DNA of 45,210 nucleotides from JANRIC01 sp033765345 (GTDB taxonomy: Bacteria > Bacteroidota > Bacteroidia > Cytophagales > Microscillaceae), in assembly GCA_033765345.1 (NCBI GenBank), contig JANRIC010000093.1, positions 1 through 45,210 on the forward strand, in the 5' to 3' direction. Made by a program: the position numbers and the translations under genes. The notes under the pieces were generated by a model. That model was given only the letters and a program-made list of their open reading frames with translations. It was not told the origin of the DNA and searched no databases. This document shows, piece by piece, positions 9,049 through 16,781 of this stretch. Numbering within the stretch: position 1 is the first letter of the stretch; the number at the start of each line of letters is the position of its first letter.

Positions 9049-9170
9049 GTTGTTTGCTCAGGTGGTATGTGCCTATGTAGAAGGTGGTTTTCTTAGCGTG
9101 GCTTACGACATGGGTTCGTTGAATGCCTCCTTGCCTAAAAAAGCCTTTTTTTTATATGTAAGGAGGCTTT
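9049..9170 (+). ncRNA. Candidate small structured RNA
   Basis: The segment after the rightward TATCTTTG is more GC-rich than the surrounding intergenic DNA. It can fold into a long hairpin: GGTGGTAT (9061-9068) pairs with ATGCCTCC (9123-9130) with one mismatch, and inside it CTATGT pairs with ACATGG. A U8 tract follows at 9146-9153, and an alternative hairpin GCCTCCTT/AAGGAGGC spans 9125-9167. Promoter, stem-loop and U-tract together suggest a transcript of about 100-120 nt. I cannot match it with certainty to 6S, SRP or another named RNA. A 63-codon TTG-start frame here looks non-coding. Confidence 0.4.
9125..9167. terminator. Hairpin GCCTCCTT/AAGGAGGC
   Basis: Perfect 8-bp arms at 9125-9132 and 9160-9167 enclose a 27-nt loop that contains a U8 tract. 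It lies 40 bp past the stop of the leftward lipoprotein gene and at the end of the candidate RNA, so it could end transcription from either side. Confidence 0.4.
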
Positions 9171-9206
9171 ATTGTATAAATTCCTGGAAAACTCTGATAA
9201 AAATAC

Positions 9207-10457
9207 TCAAAACACCTTTCCCAATCTATCTGTCTTAATCAAAGCAATTACTGAATTTGATTGAAAACAAATGGTATTAAGAATAAGGTAACCACCGTCA
9301 GAACTAAGTTGACGTACGATTTCTCCTTGATCTTTCTCACACAAACTGGTTTCGTCGCCATTTTCTTGATCAGATTCAGCCCCAAAAAACCGAGGGTTAA
9401 CCGGCCAACTTGTGTCCTTAGTTAAATCTGCATTTATTTTCAATAAGAAAGAACTGGGATTACCCCCCTGTACAAAACTTCCCGAAATCACATAACCACC
9501 GTCATCCGTAGGAAAAATAGATCGTCCAACTGCTTTTCCATCTCCTATATCCAATAGCTGGGTTCTGGGTGTACTCTTTAAGTATCCCTGAGCGTTTACT
9601 TCCATTTCTACTACATAAATATCTTCTTCATTATCGCTGCTTGACTTAGAGCCTACCACAATGTATTTTTCCTGAGCAACTTTTTGAATGTCCAAACCGG
9701 ACTCTTTGGTATCGGATGCCTCTTCAAAATCAAATGACCAGGAAAGCTCCCCGGAGGAATCCGCCTGAAGAACCCGCATATCCGAATCATCAACCTGGCG
9801 ATTGGAAGTGCCGCACCAAATTATATTTTCATCTTCAATCACTAAAGAGCCTGCAATATCGTCTTTGTCAAACAAACCGTATCGACGTGTATAGACAGAA
9901 TCGAGGTTAGCATCTACTTTCAAAAGAATCATATCTTTTTTGTCGCTGTTTTGTGGTTCAGGGCTGGTTCCTAGCAAAATAAACCCTCCGTCCGCCGCAG
10001 ACCTCAGATAAAGTTTTTCATCAGGATTTACATAAACTCCATAACTTTTTGTCATAATAGTATCTAACTCAGCATTTAATCTAAGGAGGTAAAATCTGGA
10101 AGGTGACAAACCGTAGGCAAGCACCAATATCTCTCCATTATCCAAAATTGTCAGATCTTTCCCTTCTTGAACATCCAGCCCGTTTCCAAAAAATTTCTGA
10201 GTAATTCGATTCCCGTTTGCATCCGTCTTAATGACAAATACACGAGGTATTAGTATGGGTTCTCCAAAAGAACTACTACTGCCTACAATAAAGATGCTGC
10301 CGTCGGAAGCCTCCCGAAACGAATAAGCCTTTTGGTTGAATGAGCCGCCAAAAAATTTAATAAAAGTGCGTTCATTGCCCAAATCAGAGTCTTCACAAGC
10401 AGTAAAGAAATAAACCCAAGGTAAAACCAGAAAAATTAGCCGCTTTGTTGATTTCAT
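9207..10457 (-). CDS. Lipoprotein with repeated beta-propeller-like units
   Basis: A 416-residue exported protein of unknown function. The signal ends FFTAC, and Cys21 is the probable lipidation site. The mature protein is built of repeats about 45-55 residues long, each with a DGGY/DGS-I-hydrophobic-GSS strand and a LLKxDANGD-like turn (for example FVIKTDANGN, LLRLNAELD, LLKVDANLD, LLKINADL, LIKTDRLG). This pattern is typical of Bacteroidota surface proteins predicted to form beta-propellers. No catalytic motif is visible. A minus-strand TAAATTTG (10488-10495) precedes it with a leader of about 30 nt. Confidence 0.75.
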   Translation of the reverse strand: MKSTKRLIFLVLPWVYFFTACEDSDLGNERTFIKFFGGSFNQKAYSFREASDGSIFIVGSSSSFGEPILIPRVFVIKTDANGNRITQKFFGNGLDVQEGKDLTILDNGEILVLAYGLSPSRFYLLRLNAELDTIMTKSYGVYVNPDEKLYLRSAADGGFILLGTSPEPQNSDKKDMILLKVDANLDSVYTRRYGLFDKDDIAGSLVIEDENIIWCGTSNRQVDDSDMRVLQADSSGELSWSFDFEEASDTKESGLDIQKVAQEKYIVVGSKSSSDNEEDIYVVEMEVNAQGYLKSTPRTQLLDIGDGKAVGRSIFPTDDGGYVISGSFVQGGNPSSFLLKINADLTKDTSWPVNPRFFGAESDQENGDETSLCEKDQGEIVRQLSSDGGYLILNTICFQSNSVIALIKTDRLGKVF

Positions 10458-10487
10458 AGATTAGTTAAGATTTACAATATATATATT

Positions 10488-10495
10488 CAAATTTA
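10488..10495 (-). promoter_or_regulatory. -7 promoter element, leftward (TAAATTTG)
   Basis: The plus strand reads CAAATTTA, giving TAAATTTG on the minus strand, 31 bp before the lipoprotein start codon. Confidence 0.5.
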
Positions 10496-10501
10496 GAAGA
10501 A

Positions 10502-10732
10502 ATGTCCAATAATGACAATCATTTGAATAAATTATGTAAATTATGCCAAAAAATTGAAGCTCTCAAAAATAAAAAATCCGTTTGTTTGACAATTTCTCTA
10601 AAAGACCCTGCTGTACTATTTTGCAAAGAATATTGGGTGGACTCGGATCACGACTTCCATCCGATTCAATTCTCCTTGCTCACTCCCTCAAAACCGGAAT
10701 CCTATTTTTTTGAGTCACTTTCAAGCACCTGA
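10502..10732 (+). CDS. Small hypothetical protein (76 aa)
   Basis: A short frame in the divergent gap after the lipoprotein gene. It starts at an ATG preceded by AGAAGA. The product is soluble and has an early KLCKLCQ Cys pair, but I see no family resemblance. Its 3' end overlaps the convergent malectin-protein gene by 31 bp. Amino-acid composition is plausible for a real protein, yet no conservation can be checked, so this is tentative. Confidence 0.35.
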   Translation: MSNNDNHLNKLCKLCQKIEALKNKKSVCLTISLKDPAVLFCKEYWVDSDHDFHPIQFSLLTPSKPESYFFESLSST

Positions 10733-12285
10733 ATGGCAGAAACCATCGAATCACCATTTACGGCTGTAAAATGGATATTTAAAATACCATCGTGGAGTGC
10801 AATGTTATTGTATGTCCGAATAAACGTTGTTCCAGGAACTACCCAGGTATTCAAATTGAAATGGGTGTCTCTTGCCTGCCCATCTTCTATATCAATATTA
10901 AAAATCCGATCGGTTGAGCTTTCTGACATCTCCCCCGGAAATCCGAAATTACGCTCCAAGAATAGTAATCTGACTGTGACAAATTTAGCGCTTTTGAGAG
11001 GAATGTTATAACTGAATTTTTTTCCGCAACGATGCGTGAGATAAAGTACATCCTTACTCTTGGAGGATAATTCAAAAGATTGGGGCAAGCCGACTCCTGA
11101 GTTGAAATATGTATCCGCAATCCAGCACCGATTTTCAGTATCCGTATAAGTAGGTCCCCCAGCATTGATATTGATCAAGGTAGTAGGTGTTTGATTGCTT
11201 CGTGCTAATCGAGCCGGACGAACATTAGAAACAACAAATACATAATCCTGATAGTCCGCATTAGAAGCATCTTCAAAACAAACGAGATAAGAATTTTTTA
11301 TGCGTTCTCCCTGGCGATTTTTAAGGGGATAAATCCGGGAGCGATGATACAACTTACCGGAATTAAGCATATTTTCGGTATAGTTGGTTCTTTTAAATTT
11401 ATTGGATTTGACATAAATCCCAAAAACGGCACTTTTAGGATCAAAATAAGTGTTTCCTTCCGCAAGCTCAGGAAACAAAGTTTGGTGTTCGTCGACTTTA
11501 TTTGTCAAAACCCCCAATTGTACCGGAATGGGGGTTTCCTCGTCTTTGGTATAAAACCCAAAAGGCAATAACTCTTTGGGAGAATAACGAGCCACAGGAA
11601 TAATACCCACATTGCCTGAATCAGCTTTCTGAAAAAGCTCCAGAGCCACTTCATCTCCTTGCAGCGCAGGAGAACTTTCTGAATAAAGACCTGTCCAACC
11701 CACTTGGATATTATAGCCCAAAGTAGTGGTTATGTCCCTGAGTGAAGGTTCATGCTTGCCTTCAAATCCATTGGCACATAATCCGTAGACATCTACCTGC
11801 AACAAATTAAAATTGCCGCTTTTGAGATGAATTGTGCCGCTTAAAGCACCTAGATGTGCGCCTGGAACAAAAGCAACTCCAATTTTAAGAGATTGTGCTT
11901 TGGCAAGTTTTATAGGGAAATTATGCGCCGAGGTTAGAATAAATTTGTTGGATGAAGAAACAATATCCGTAATCTGTATCACAGTATCAGCACGATTAAT
12001 TACTTCAAATTCCTTGGTCGAGGTTGTATTGTATTTGATAGTATCAAAAATCAGCTCTGTTGGAGATGCCGTGAAATGCTTTATAGTCTCAGAATGATCT
12101 TTTATGGGAGTAGACACCTCGTTGATTAGCCAAATTTGAAAGAATGCGTGGAATGAAAAAAACGGATAAAACACAGAGGAAAAGTATATCACCATCATCA
12201 AAATTAATAGGTAGAGGTTAGTCCTTACCTTAGATTTTTTCCTGGAGGATTGAATGATTTGGGTTGTTTTTTCTAAAATAGCCAT
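10702..12285 (-). CDS. Membrane-anchored protein with ASH/DUF1573-like and malectin domains
   Basis: A 527-residue protein. One strong transmembrane segment lies at about residues 23-50, followed by a beta-sandwich of the ASH/DUF1573 ('choice-of-anchor') type at about 70-165 (ASPTELIFDTIKYNTTSTKEF is its typical first strand). A middle region of unknown fold follows. The C-terminus is a malectin-like carbohydrate-binding domain (about 370-520) with ININAGGPTYTD, ADTYFNSG, FSYNIPL, VRLLFLER and the closing LNIHFTAVNGDSMVSAIQVL. The malectin domain probably binds di- or oligosaccharides outside the membrane. No enzyme motif is visible. The fold assignments are firm for malectin and weaker for the rest. 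The nearest upstream frame is a possible Cys-rich peptide at 12319-12423. Confidence 0.8.
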   Translation of the reverse strand: MAILEKTTQIIQSSRKKSKVRTNLYLLILMMVIYFSSVFYPFFSFHAFFQIWLINEVSTPIKDHSETIKHFTASPTELIFDTIKYNTTSTKEFEVINRADTVIQITDIVSSSNKFILTSAHNFPIKLAKAQSLKIGVAFVPGAHLGALSGTIHLKSGNFNLLQVDVYGLCANGFEGKHEPSLRDITTTLGYNIQVGWTGLYSESSPALQGDEVALELFQKADSGNVGIIPVARYSPKELLPFGFYTKDEETPIPVQLGVLTNKVDEHQTLFPELAEGNTYFDPKSAVFGIYVKSNKFKRTNYTENMLNSGKLYHRSRIYPLKNRQGERIKNSYLVCFEDASNADYQDYVFVVSNVRPARLARSNQTPTTLININAGGPTYTDTENRCWIADTYFNSGVGLPQSFELSSKSKDVLYLTHRCGKKFSYNIPLKSAKFVTVRLLFLERNFGFPGEMSESSTDRIFNIDIEDGQARDTHFNLNTWVVPGTTFIRTYNNIALHDGILNIHFTAVNGDSMVSAIQVLESDSKK

Positions 12286-12318
12286 AGAATATTATTTTAA
12301 TATAACTTAAAGATGAAA

Positions 12319-12423
12319 TCAAAAACCGACCTTAGTTTTGTTTTCAGATGTAGCATTCTTGTCTAAACAGGCACAGCATTTACACACTCCTGACCGATCA
12401 CTTGGCAGTGGCTCGGAAGACAA
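12319..12423 (-). CDS. Possible 34-residue Cys-rich peptide
   Basis: A TTG-start frame 33 bp upstream of the malectin-protein gene on the same strand. It encodes a 34-residue peptide with four cysteines in VCKCCACLDK and a polar tail ending KVGF. A stop codon sits directly before the TTG, so no longer form exists. Composition looks protein-like against the AT-rich surroundings, but the rare start and small size make it speculative. It could equally be the remnant of a lost gene. Confidence 0.22.
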   Translation of the reverse strand: MSSEPLPSDRSGVCKCCACLDKNATSENKTKVGF

Positions 12424-12481
12424 TTATTTTTTTATAGAGATGATCTTTTATTGAAGAATGTGTTGAAAAATGTCAATAAAT

Positions 12482-12643
12482 TCAAAGCAATGAATTTTTG
12501 TTTGATGCTATTACTTTAGATTCGTACAAAGGGTTATGCTGTAAAGCCAGCCACAGATATTGGGCTAGGGTGATTTCCAGCAATTTGTTTGAGGTAATTG
12601 GTGAGTTTTTCAGATCAACGGATGCAGTTTGACCAGAGTTGCA
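12482..12643 (-). pseudogene. Stop-bounded ORF remnant, 53 codons
   Basis: This minus-strand stretch is open between two stops and reads as protein-like sequence, including LLEITLAQYLWLALQ followed by HNPLYESK, but has no plausible start codon. It looks like the C-terminal end of a decayed gene whose upstream part is lost. The family is not recognised. Confidence 0.3.
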
Positions 12644-13123
12644 TTAAACTGCATTAAAAGGCTTAATGCTTTTCCTTTTGAAAAAAAATATAAAAAGTCA
12701 AGGCATTTTTGGAATTATACCAAGCTAATGGCTTCAATAAGTGATTTGCTTCAAGCCCCTTGTTTAGGATATTATTCCTGGATTCATAGCAGCCCAAGAA
12801 CTAGCAAAGGGGATATTCCAAAAATAAAATCGGGGATGTCGAGCTGTTCAGTGAGGCTGCCGACCTTACAATGGGTTTTTTGTACCCAAAAGGTGCTTTG
12901 GTCTAGCTTTGTGCTGACCTCGAGCACCCCGAAGCTGCTCAAGTCCACCTTTTAGCTGCTCGCTTGCACCAAAGAGGTTCGCGTTTGCACCTTTTGGATA
13001 CTCCAAGCAGCTAAGAGGATACCCCTAAACCTCTGAGTAAAAGGAGACTAAGTCTTTCTCCTAAGAAGATAAGCGTTCAGGGCGCAGTACAATACAGTTT
13101 TTCACAGAAATTGCCAAACAAGC
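12644..13123. other. Gene-poor stretch with inverted and direct repeats
   Basis: No convincing gene. An inverted repeat brackets 12882-13001: GTACCCAAAAGGTGC at 12882-12896 against GCACCTTTTGGATAC at 12987-13001, with one mismatch. Inside it, GAGCA/TGCTC (12922-12926/12936-12940) forms a small hairpin that on the minus strand has a UUCG loop. AGCTGCTC occurs at 12933 and 12955. A 108-codon plus-strand frame at 12629-12955 has irregular composition and appears non-coding. Confidence 0.4.
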
Positions 13124-13134
13124 AAATAATTTTT

Positions 13135-13356
13135 AGGTTAATCGCATCCACGAAAAGACAAATGAGCTTTTCCAAGCCCCAAAGGGGCAAAATATTTATA
13201 GAAATTCAAAATAACCTAAAATTAAGTTCCGTAGGAACGGCATCTATGCCGTTCCTACGGAACTTTATCAACTGAAAATGAAATTGCTATAAATATTTTA
13301 CTCCTATGGAGCTACGAAATACCTGTAAAAACCCTTAAATTTGATGCGATTCACCT
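13135..13356. mobile_element. MITE (222 bp) with 14-bp terminal inverted repeats
   Basis: The left end AGGTTAATCGCATC (13135-13148) and right end GATGCGATTCACCT (13343-13356) are inverted repeats matching at 13 of 14 positions. Directly outside, AAATAATTTTT occurs at 13124-13134 and again at 13357-13367, as expected for an 11-bp target duplication. The interior is strongly palindromic: AAAATATTTATAG (13189-13201) mirrors CTATAAATATTTT (13287-13299), and a perfect 20-bp hairpin sits in the middle. No transposase frame is present. A duplication of 10-13 bp would suit mobilisation by an IS4-type transposase, but that is inference. Confidence 0.7.
13224..13265. repeat. Perfect 20-bp-arm palindrome inside the MITE
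   Basis: AAGTTCCGTAGGAACGGCAT at 13224-13243 is followed by CT and its exact complement at 13246-13265. This is a near-loopless hairpin at the centre of the element. Smaller hairpins GCCCC-AAA-GGGGC (13176-13188) and CTCC-TAT-GGAG (13301-13311) flank it at similar distances. Confidence 0.85.
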
Positions 13357-13421
13357 AAATAATTTTTAAGCTTATTCTCATCTCAAAATCCTTAAAAGGT
13401 ATCGAATTTCGCAAAAATCCT

Positions 13422-13429
13422 TAACTTTG
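13422..13429 (+). promoter_or_regulatory. -7 promoter element (TAACTTTG)
   Basis: A TAnnTTTG match ends only 5 bp before the ATG at 13435. If it is used, transcription would begin at or next to the start codon and the mRNA would be nearly leaderless. Confidence 0.4.
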
Positions 13430-13434
13430 AGACT

Positions 13435-14367
13435 ATGCAAGTATCTATAACTATATTTCGTAGCCTTTTTTTGCTTTTTGTATCATTTTCAGTCTGCAAT
13501 TGCCAAAAAACATACAATGAACCCGAAGACCTGGCAATTCCTCTTGACTCAAGCTTTAGCCTACCTCTAGAAACCGGGCTGGTAGAAAATGATGAAATTG
13601 ACGAGGCCTCCGGGCTTGCAGCCAGTCGAAATCATCCAGGTGCTTTGTGGACACACAACGACAGCGGTGCTAAAAGCCGCATTTTCCTGATTGATGAATC
13701 CGGTAAAACCCTGGGGCAGGTTTCTCTTAAAGGAATCGATATGCGCGACTGGGAAGACATCAGCATCGGACCTGGACCTAAAAAAGGAATTCAGTACCTG
13801 TATATTGCTGAGATAGGTGATAATGAAGGGAAATTCAAAACCAAGATGATCTACCGCTTTCCCGAACCCCAAACCCGCAAACTGAAGCCCCCCTTCAAAA
13901 TAGAATTGGGTAAAAAAGACTTTGAAACGATTGAAATCAAATATCCAGACGGAAAACGCGATGCCGAAACGCTGATGATTGACCCTCTTACATCCGATAT
14001 CTATATCATCTCAAAAAGAGAAGATAGCGTACACGTATACCGGATGGATAACCCCCAAAAACCATCCAAAAAACCTATCACAATGCAAAAAACAGGGCAA
14101 CTACACTTTTTTAAAGCGGTGGCAGGAAATATCAGCCCGGACGGCACCGAGATTCTTGTAAAAAATTACGCCAATATTTACTACTGGCGCAGAGATCCCC
14201 AAGAATCCGTAGCCGAAGCCTTAAAAAGAAAACCTGTACGACTCCCCTATTTAAGAGAACCTCAAGGTGAAGCCATCACCTGGAAAACAGACGGCTCTGC
14301 TTTCTACACACTGAGTGAAGAAAGACACGGAATAGAAGCAAAAATCTATATTTACAAAAGAAAATAA
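13435..14367 (+). CDS. Exported beta-propeller-like protein, tandem paralog 1
   Basis: A 310-residue exported protein, probably a lipoprotein (signal ending FSVCNC). It shares with the following gene the ordered motifs EASGL, ALWTHNDSG, DWEDI, YLYIAEIGDN, YRFPEP, YPDG-RDAETL, YVISKR or its equivalent, EPQGE and FYTLSE. Recurrent Asp-rich turns and aromatic strands suggest a beta-propeller. The EIGDN and RDAETL acidic clusters may bind metal, but I know of no proven activity. The stop codon overlaps the ATG of the next gene by one base (TAATG), so the two are translationally coupled. Confidence 0.75.
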   Translation: MQVSITIFRSLFLLFVSFSVCNCQKTYNEPEDLAIPLDSSFSLPLETGLVENDEIDEASGLAASRNHPGALWTHNDSGAKSRIFLIDESGKTLGQVSLKGIDMRDWEDISIGPGPKKGIQYLYIAEIGDNEGKFKTKMIYRFPEPQTRKLKPPFKIELGKKDFETIEIKYPDGKRDAETLMIDPLTSDIYIISKREDSVHVYRMDNPQKPSKKPITMQKTGQLHFFKAVAGNISPDGTEILVKNYANIYYWRRDPQESVAEALKRKPVRLPYLREPQGEAITWKTDGSAFYTLSEERHGIEAKIYIYKRK

Positions 14368-15296
14368 TGAAACTAAATACCTTTTCCAGAACTTTTGCCT
14401 TCTTAGCACTATGCTCCTGCGGTGAAAGCGAATCTCAAAATATTAGCCCCGATAATCCGGTGGTGATTCCAACCGAAATTACAGAATCGTACACCGACCG
14501 CCAGGATAGAGGTGTCCTCGAAAACTCCGACATTAACGAAGCCTCCGGACTGGTGGTCAGTGTCCTTAATCCCAATGCCCTCTGGACACACAACGACAGC
14601 GGCGACGATGCTCGAGTCTTTTTGATCGGTGATAGTGGGCAAAATTTGGGTGTATTTTATCTGGAAAACCTAACCAACCGTGATTGGGAAGATATGGCAC
14701 TCATCCAAGACCCCATCAAAGGCACCAATTATCTTTATATTGCCGAGATCGGAGACAACAATGCACTCCATAAATCTATTCTGGTGTATCGGTTTCCAGA
14801 GCCGAATGTGTCAGCCTGGAACGGACAGTTCCATCAAGATACCATTCCCGAAGAAGATATTGAAAAATTCACGCTCGTTTATCCCGACGGCGCCCGAGAT
14901 GCCGAAACCCTACTTTTAGATGTTTCGGGCGATATGTATGTCATTTCCAAACGAGATAACCCCGTAGGAATTTATCGGGCAAATTATCCCCAAAGCACAT
15001 CCACAAATAATGAATTACAAAAAGTAGGAGATATTGATCTGACCTTTGTAGTGGCAGGAGATGCCGTGCTGGGAGATATTTTACTTAAAACTTATGATCG
15101 TGTGTATCTCTGGCGCAAAACCACAGAAAATAATACCCTGGAAAATATTTTTAATCATATTTCACCCCTGAGATTGCCCTACACCACCGAACCCCAAGGC
15201 GAATCCATCGCCTGGCAACCCGATCGAGGCGGTTATTTTACCCTCAGTGAGGCAGCAGGGCAGCAAGTACATTTGTATTATTATAAAAAGAAATAA
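14367..15296 (+). CDS. Lipoprotein with beta-propeller-like fold, tandem paralog 2
   Basis: A 309-residue paralog of the preceding gene with the same motif order (EASGL, LWTHNDSG, DWEDMA, YLYIAEIGDN, YRFPEP, YPDGARDAETL, EPQGES, YFTLSE). The signal ends FLALCSC with a plausible lipobox, so it is anchored to a membrane. It begins in the stop codon of paralog 1, consistent with gene duplication and coordinated production. The two differ mainly in the signal region and in one middle segment (about residues 140-160). Function unknown. Confidence 0.78.
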   Translation: MKLNTFSRTFAFLALCSCGESESQNISPDNPVVIPTEITESYTDRQDRGVLENSDINEASGLVVSVLNPNALWTHNDSGDDARVFLIGDSGQNLGVFYLENLTNRDWEDMALIQDPIKGTNYLYIAEIGDNNALHKSILVYRFPEPNVSAWNGQFHQDTIPEEDIEKFTLVYPDGARDAETLLLDVSGDMYVISKRDNPVGIYRANYPQSTSTNNELQKVGDIDLTFVVAGDAVLGDILLKTYDRVYLWRKTTENNTLENIFNHISPLRLPYTTEPQGESIAWQPDRGGYFTLSEAAGQQVHLYYYKKK

Positions 15297-15349
15297 GGTA
15301 AAAATAATTTTATCCATTATTTTTACAAAAGAAATAACATCCAATTCCC

Positions 15350-16723
15350 ATGCAATACTATAACTCCATTATCGAGACCATTGGTAACACACCTCTGATC
15401 AAACTCAACAAAGTCACCAAAGGTATTCCTGGACTCATCCTTGCCAAAGTAGAATACTTTAACCCCGGCAACTCCATCAAAGACCGCATCGCCGTCAAAA
15501 TGATCGAGGATGCCGAAGCAGCCGGAATCATCACTCCCGGAGGCACCATCATTGAAGGCACCTCAGGCAATACAGGCATGGGGCTGGCACTGACTGCCAT
15601 CGGAAAAGGTTATAAATGTATTTTTACGATGGCCGATAAACAATCTCAGGAAAAAATTGACATCCTACGCGCCGTAGGTGCCGAAGTGGTCGTCTGCCCC
15701 ACCAATGTCACTCCTGACGATCCCCGCTCTTACTATTCCATAGCCAAAAAACTGAACAGCGACATCCCCAATTCGTTTTATCCCAATCAATACGATAACC
15801 TCTCGAATACCTTAGCGCATTATGAAACGACCGGACCCGAAATCTGGCAACAAACTGAGGGTAAAATCACCCACTATGCCGCAGGCGTAGGCACAGGAGG
15901 GACGATCTCCGGCACAGCCAAATACCTCAAAGAACAAAACCCTGGTGTAATTTCTGTAGGTATTGATACCTATGGTTCGGTATTTAAAAAATACAAAGAA
16001 ACTGGCATTTTTGACGAAAACGAAATCTATCCATACCTCACCGAAGGCATCGGCGAAGACATCATGCCCAAAAATGTAGACATGGATATGATTGATGCCT
16101 TCGTCAAAGTAACTGACAAAGATGCAGCCATTATGACCCGCCGCCTAGCCCGTGAAGAAGGTTTATTTGTGGGTTGGTCTTGCGGCTCTGCTGTCTTTGG
16201 AGCTTTAGAATATGCCCGTGAACATCTCACAGAAGACGATGTGATGGTCATCATCCTTCCCGACCACGGTACTCGATACCTAGGCAAAATATATAATGAT
16301 CCCTGGATGAAAGACCACGGCTTTCTGGAGGCTCGTGATTTTGCCAGTGCCCGCGACATCATCAAAAGCCGCAACGGACAAAATTCGCTGGTAACCATTG
16401 AGGTAGATTGCAAGGTAGAAGATGCTATCAAAAAAATTATTGAACGAGGTATCTCTCAGATTCCGGTGGTGGATGGGGAGCATTTTGTAGGCAGCCTCAC
16501 CGACTCCCGCGTACTGGCTCAGATGATTGAGCAGCCCGCTATCAAAGATAAAAAAGTAAGCGAGGTTATGGGCAATCCCTTCAAATTTGTGGGTTTAGAC
16601 AATACCCTGGACGTACTTTCTTCACTTATCGACAGAGACAATAAAGCACTGTTGGTCAGAGACGAACTCAATCAGGTACATATCATCACACAAGCCGATT
16701 TGTTAAAAGCCATAGCTTATTAA
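15350..16723 (+). CDS. Cystathionine beta-synthase-like PLP enzyme with CBS-domain pair
   Basis: A 457-residue cytoplasmic enzyme of fold-type II PLP enzymes (cysteine synthase/cystathionine beta-synthase). Lys44 in NPGNSIKDRIA should carry PLP. EGTSGNTGMGLAL (about residue 64) binds substrate and cofactor, and GVGTGGTISGTA (about 182) holds the phosphate. A C-terminal pair of CBS domains (about 340-457) probably binds an adenosyl ligand such as S-adenosylmethionine and regulates activity. The layout matches cystathionine beta-synthase rather than plain CysK, but the reaction (serine plus homocysteine, or O-acetylserine plus sulfide) cannot be fixed from sequence alone. It follows the paralog pair by 53 bp. 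Confidence 0.88.
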   Translation: MQYYNSIIETIGNTPLIKLNKVTKGIPGLILAKVEYFNPGNSIKDRIAVKMIEDAEAAGIITPGGTIIEGTSGNTGMGLALTAIGKGYKCIFTMADKQSQEKIDILRAVGAEVVVCPTNVTPDDPRSYYSIAKKLNSDIPNSFYPNQYDNLSNTLAHYETTGPEIWQQTEGKITHYAAGVGTGGTISGTAKYLKEQNPGVISVGIDTYGSVFKKYKETGIFDENEIYPYLTEGIGEDIMPKNVDMDMIDAFVKVTDKDAAIMTRRLAREEGLFVGWSCGSAVFGALEYAREHLTEDDVMVIILPDHGTRYLGKIYNDPWMKDHGFLEARDFASARDIIKSRNGQNSLVTIEVDCKVEDAIKKIIERGISQIPVVDGEHFVGSLTDSRVLAQMIEQPAIKDKKVSEVMGNPFKFVGLDNTLDVLSSLIDRDNKALLVRDELNQVHIITQADLLKAIAY

Positions 16724-16744
16724 AGAAAAATCCATCATTTTTCC

Positions 16745-16752
16745 TATATTTG
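16745..16752 (+). promoter_or_regulatory. -7 promoter element (TATATTTG)
   Basis: A TAnnTTTG match 30 bp before the AAA+ ATPase start codon, giving a short leader. Confidence 0.55.
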
Positions 16753-16781
16753 CTTAAAGCAAACCTTTTAATCAAAAACTT

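Noticed and set aside
9047..9238. 63-codon TTG-start ORF
   Set aside because: It begins immediately at the promoter, uses a rare start, overlaps the convergent lipoprotein gene, and the region folds as RNA.
12376..12415. Possible cobalamin riboswitch: on the minus strand GCCACTG is followed by GTCAGGAG
   Set aside because: Only ten bases separate the two words, and the rest of the conserved core is missing. The downstream gene has no link to B12.
12629..12955. 108-codon plus-strand ORF
   Set aside because: Irregular composition, overlaps inverted repeats, and no recognisable protein pattern.
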